This document shows, in pieces, positions 61,059-64,000 of a stretch of 64,000 nt of DNA. A program made the position numbers and the translations under genes. The notes under the pieces are model-generated. The model had not been told where the DNA came from and ran no database searches. It saw only the letters and a list, made by a program, of their open reading frames with translations. Each line of letters opens with the position of its first letter. The stretch's first letter is position 1. The DNA comes from Methylobacterium sp. E-066 (GTDB lineage Bacteria; Pseudomonadota; Alphaproteobacteria; Rhizobiales; Beijerinckiaceae). The DNA lies in assembly GCF_022829635.1 (NCBI RefSeq), contig NZ_JAKSYO010000165.1, positions 31,672 to 95,671 of the forward strand. The letters run 5' to 3'.

Positions 61059-62183
61059 CTAAGCCGCGTTGTCCTGTGTCTCGTCACCTGCTTGTGCAGT
61101 CCCAATCAGGCGAGTAAGTTTTCCGAAGTCAGCTTCTTTCAATTTTGGAAATTTCGAAATGTCGGGCACTAAAAAAGGATTTCGACGTTCTCCTAATTCA
61201 TAGATTTCTTCGAAAACAAAACCGAGATGTTTAACTTGATCAATACAATTTGAATTCGATTGAATTGCGCGGAATGATGCTCTTTTAATGAAACGCATCA
61301 TGCGACCTGTGTATCCATTCGAAGCTTTGAGCATACGCTGTATCATGTCAGCTTCCGAAAGCCGACTCGGGGCAGTGAATTCTAGCTTAGATTCGACGAG
61401 AGAAAGAAATGCTTTGGCTTTCTTCAGGCAAAGATTTGACTGTTTCAACGGTTTGATCGAAGCGAATATACAACGGTCCTTAAGCTGTGTGTCTTGCATG
61501 AGAACGTTCCGGAACCACGGCATGCCAGAAAGCACCAACGAGACCGGTCGCAATTCCGCACCTGGTGGGCGAAGTGGGTCGTCGGGATCCGGAAGGATGA
61601 GGTTCTTCAGAGTTTCAGCAACAAGGCGCTGTTGCTCGCCGGTTCGGCCGTAGAGAGCGTGGTGAAACTCGTCAATCATTATAACCGAAACAAATTGAGC
61701 ATGCAGCTGATAGACTACCTGTCTCCAAATCGCATGATCGGTCAGGCGTGCACTAAGTTCTTTTCCGGTCAATGTGAAATACAAAGTGAGACCTAATGTT
61801 TTAAGCGTACACGGACTTGGAGCCTTTATATGAATAAGCGGACGTATCGGTCCAGAATTATCATTAAACGATGCCAGTCTTGGCTCTAATCTTAGTCGTC
61901 CGAGCAGGTGTGACTTACCGGCCCCAGAAGCTGCGGGAATGGCAAGGCACTGACCTTCCGTGGCCCCGTCAAGATCGTCTAGCATTTGCTTGAATCGTGC
62001 CGCAGTGTTGATCACAATGTCGGTGTTGACATGGATCATCTCCACGCGTCGCTTCCAGGCACGCCGTTCCAAATCCTGTTGGCTAAGGCGGATCGCGAAC
62101 CGCTCACGGCGATCAGATTCAACCTCGCGGCTGCAGACGAGACTGATATCGGATCGGATGTTGTCTGCGTTCTCGCTTTGCAT
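61059..62183 (-). CDS. tniB: TniB/TnsC-like AAA+ ATPase
   Basis: 374 residues. Walker A is in IPAASGAGKSHLL (about residue 85), Walker B in VSVIMIDEFHHALYGRTGEQ, and sensor-type residues follow in LVLSGMPWFRNVL. TniB/TnsC ATPases assemble on target DNA and license the transposase. The ATG at 62183 begins ten bases after the tniA stop; an open frame farther upstream is an antisense shadow. Codon use is clearly less G+C-rich than the chromosome around it. Confidence 0.88.
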   Translation of the reverse strand: MQSENADNIRSDISLVCSREVESDRRERFAIRLSQQDLERRAWKRRVEMIHVNTDIVINTAARFKQMLDDLDGATEGQCLAIPAASGAGKSHLLGRLRLEPRLASFNDNSGPIRPLIHIKAPSPCTLKTLGLTLYFTLTGKELSARLTDHAIWRQVVYQLHAQFVSVIMIDEFHHALYGRTGEQQRLVAETLKNLILPDPDDPLRPPGAELRPVSLVLSGMPWFRNVLMQDTQLKDRCIFASIKPLKQSNLCLKKAKAFLSLVESKLEFTAPSRLSEADMIQRMLKASNGYTGRMMRFIKRASFRAIQSNSNCIDQVKHLGFVFEEIYELGERRNPFLVPDISKFPKLKEADFGKLTRLIGTAQAGDETQDNAA

Positions 62184-62193
62184 GTAATGCTTC

Positions 62194-63585
62194 CTATTCA
62201 ACGGTCCAGTTGTCGGGATCATCCGCATCAAATTCGATGTCGCCGTCTGTAGCCTCAATTGTTTGAGGGGGCGCCGTGACGATTGACGACGATTTCGGCT
62301 CGACAACGATCGAGGCGTCGTCCGTTGCGTGGATTGAGCAAAGCTCGGTCGTCCTGCCGCCATGTCCTACGCGGTGTGCCGTCGCCGCTTGCCCCTTGGC
62401 TGCAGCCGATCGTTGGGCCTTTCGGGGGCGTTGGCTCCGCAGCCGCTCGGCCATGTAGGCGTCTTCGTCCGCGACGTCCCAAGCCACTTCGAACATCGGG
62501 TCGTCCGCGTGCTCTCGGAACCAGTCTATGTCGATACTGGCTAGTCGTTGGGGCTTAACGCCGGCCTTGCGGCATTCCGCGCGAAGCAGTTCCATCGCGC
62601 GGACGAGGGTCGCACGTGCAACTCGCTGGCCTTCTCGCGTCATCCGACGTGCTGTTTGGACAACATCTCGCCACTCTACCAAGGAGGTTCCGTCCGCCAA
62701 TCCGTCTTCGCACGGCACCGTGATCCATCTGGCCTCTTCGTCCACCAGAACGAGCAGGCTGCTGAGGTCGGACGCATCAACTTTGATTAGGAATTCGTCG
62801 CCGAAGTGGAAGCCCTTCCCGCGACGGATGCCCTTCAGATCGTCGGACTGGTATGTAAGTCCGAGGAAAGTTATCCCGTGGCGTTGGATGGTCCTTGGAA
62901 CCACCAAGGCAATGAGTGGGGTGAGATCATCGGCCGAAGGCGGCAGGCGTGTGCCGTAGCCTGCCAAGTCCTCCCAGCGCTGCAGAGGCGTGCGCCCGAG
63001 CAAGCCGCCATGTGCGCGGTTATGGTAGATATCGACGACCCAAATCGTGAAAAACTCGATGAGTTGGATAAGGGTCAAAGCTGCTTGCCCGACACTGTCG
63101 TAGTCGCCGCGCTCGCGCACGTCGCGGAATGTCCGGCCCGGCAGATAGGCACAGAAGTCGCGCGCGATTGTGCCGAGAACACGCTCGACTTTGCCCTTTA
63201 GGTGAGGCTTGCCTCTGGGCATGTAGCGGAGCTCAAACCGTAGCTGACCAGCGGCCGCCTTCATCGACCGGGAATGGAATTCCCGCCCGTTGTCGAGCTT
63301 GACGACCTCTGGCACACCAAACACCGGCCATGACGTCAGGACGCGAAGGTGGTCGAGGTCTTTCGGAAGCACCGCCATGCGCAGGCAGTGCATCACTGAA
63401 CTCCAGGACGGGCGCTCGGTGCTAATATGGAAGCCCACGATCATCCGAGTTGCGGCGCAGATGGCGATCGTGAGCCACACCCGTTTGGTACGCTTATCTT
63501 CGCGACGCTTATCCCTAGCCGGCGCTCCATCCCCATCGAGAATCAGTACATCGAGGGGCGTGTGGTCGATCTCGACAATTTCTAG
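62194..63585 (-). pseudogene. tniA: TniA DDE transposase, 5' part removed by an IS insertion
   Basis: The frame carries the rve/Mu-type integrase core: EIVEIDHTPLDVLILDGDG holds the first catalytic Asp, GVPEVVKLDNGREFHSRSMK the second, and KPHLKGKVERVLGTIARDF the Glu. A Mu-C-like beta-barrel segment (GITFLGLTYQSDDLKGIRRG) and a charged tail follow. Similarity stops at about 63585 where the IS5-type element begins, so the N-terminal DNA-binding domains are separated from the catalytic core. Translation could start only at an internal GTG (63480), which would lose the first Asp. Confidence 0.8.
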
Positions 63586-64000
63586 AGCGTGTTATGAGCC
63601 TGTCATCAGTCGTTCGGCCTGTTTCAGCATGAGACAGACGAAGGCGACCATATGAAGTCCTGCCAGCGTGCTGGCATAGCGCTCGTAATCCTTGACCAGG
63701 CGCCGGCGGCGCGTCGCCCAGGCGAAGGACCGCTCCACCACCCAGCGACGCGGCAGCAGGACGAACCCGCGTTTGGCCTCGGGCGCCTTGACCACCGCCA
63801 GGGCGGTACCGTGGGCATGGGCCGCGTCCGCCGCCCGCGCGCCGGTTTAGCCCTGATCGACGAAGCCCGTCTTCACGCTTCCGTCCGTCTCCGCTTGCAC
63901 CGCGCCGGTCAGTCGATCGACCTCGCCGCGATCGTCGGCATCGGCCGGGGTGACATGTAGCGCCACCACGTGGCCTGGCGTGTCTACCGCCAGATGCACC
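63586..64000. mobile_element. IS5-family insertion sequence, partial at window end
   Basis: Composition returns to G+C-rich at about 63586, starting GAGCGTGTTATGAGCC, the probable terminal inverted repeat. The transposase is encoded on the minus strand and runs off the window. The element has split tniA. Its other end and target duplication (perhaps within TCTAGA at 63581-63586) are not visible. Confidence 0.7.
63592..64000 (-). pseudogene. IS5-family transposase with in-frame stop, 5' end outside window
   Basis: The minus-strand frame reads HLAVDTPGHVVALHVTPADA, then VKTGFVDQG, an in-frame TAA at 63847-63849, then TGARAADAAHAHGTALAVVK and the typical ending LLPRRWVVERSFAWATRRRR with LVKDYERYASTLAGLHMVAF. 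In intact relatives the stop position holds a Tyr (TAC), so a single change killed the gene. The R-W-V-V-E-R-S-F-A-W block contains the catalytic Glu of the DDE triad. Confidence 0.8.

Larger units (their letters stand above)
58508..64000. mobile_element. Tn5053/Tn7-like transposon, left end and tni genes; right end outside window
   Basis: At 58508 the sequence changes from G+C-rich host DNA to visibly A+T-richer DNA and starts with TGTCATTTCTC, the TGT-type terminus of Tn5053/Tn402/Tn7-like elements. Inside it lie tniQ, tniB and tniA on the minus strand. CAGGC (58503-58507) is the candidate five-base target duplication, which needs the other end to confirm. An IS5-type element has inserted into tniA. 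No cas genes, tnsD or resolvase are seen in the visible part. Confidence 0.75.

Overview
The window is about two-thirds or more G+C by eye and is packed with short-spaced operons. Gene content and codon use point to an alphaproteobacterium of the Rhizobiales, most likely Methylobacterium or a close relative; this is an inference from family resemblance, not from a marker gene. The theme of most of the window is acquisition of nitrogen from small organic molecules.

Layout. 1-2421: 5-oxoprolinase pxpABC, the first gene cut by the window edge. 2549-8421 (minus): polar amino-acid-type ABC transporter with an MmgE/PrpD protein and an FMN monooxygenase. 8900-10642: small hypothetical genes, one frameshifted. 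10650-14728: allophanate hydrolase, xanthine/uracil-type permease and a divergent GntR/FCD regulator with a palindrome-rich control region. 15205-18905 (minus): guanine deaminase, a frameshifted AzgA purine permease and an isochorismatase-type hydrolase. 19110-24880: Tsx-like outer-membrane channel plus a complete BMP-type (nucleoside family) ABC importer. 25582-28936: purine ring degradation (OHCU decarboxylase-HIU hydrolase fusion, purine permease, urate oxidase). 30145-36700: a second BMP-type importer whose operon encloses a formamidase and a biuret-hydrolase-like enzyme. 37197-48160: eleven kilobases of glycosyltransferases, including a sucrose-phosphate synthase/phosphatase-like fusion and a sialyltransferase-fold (GT29-like) protein. 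48670-57456: a complete Nit1C cluster (nitrilase, radical SAM, GNAT, AIR-synthase-like, glycosyltransferase, two small nitrogen-starvation proteins, flavin oxidoreductase), linked elsewhere to cyanide/nitrile assimilation, divergent from a MocR-type regulator. 57761-64000: a decayed LuxR-type regulator, then the left end of a lower-G+C Tn5053/Tn7-like transposon (tniQ-tniB-tniA) whose tniA is broken by an IS5-family element that itself carries a nonsense codon.

How it fits together. Purines can enter through the channel, ABC importers and NCS2 permeases, be deaminated and oxidised to urate, and be opened by urate oxidase and the HIU/OHCU fusion. Biuret-like compounds would be cut to allophanate and then to ammonium and CO2 by allophanate hydrolase; nitriles or cyanide would be handled by Nit1C. 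Sigma-54 type -24/-12 elements with correct spacing stand before three of these operons (19053-19067, 26572-26586, 50385-50399), with weaker ones facing the opposite way at two of the loci, so the modules look like parts of one nitrogen-limitation regulon.

Two features run through the window: a family of tiny secreted proteins sharing an AQSYTAPAG-like mature N-terminus (four intact copies and one dead one), and several simple frameshift or nonsense lesions that may be real decay or assembly errors.
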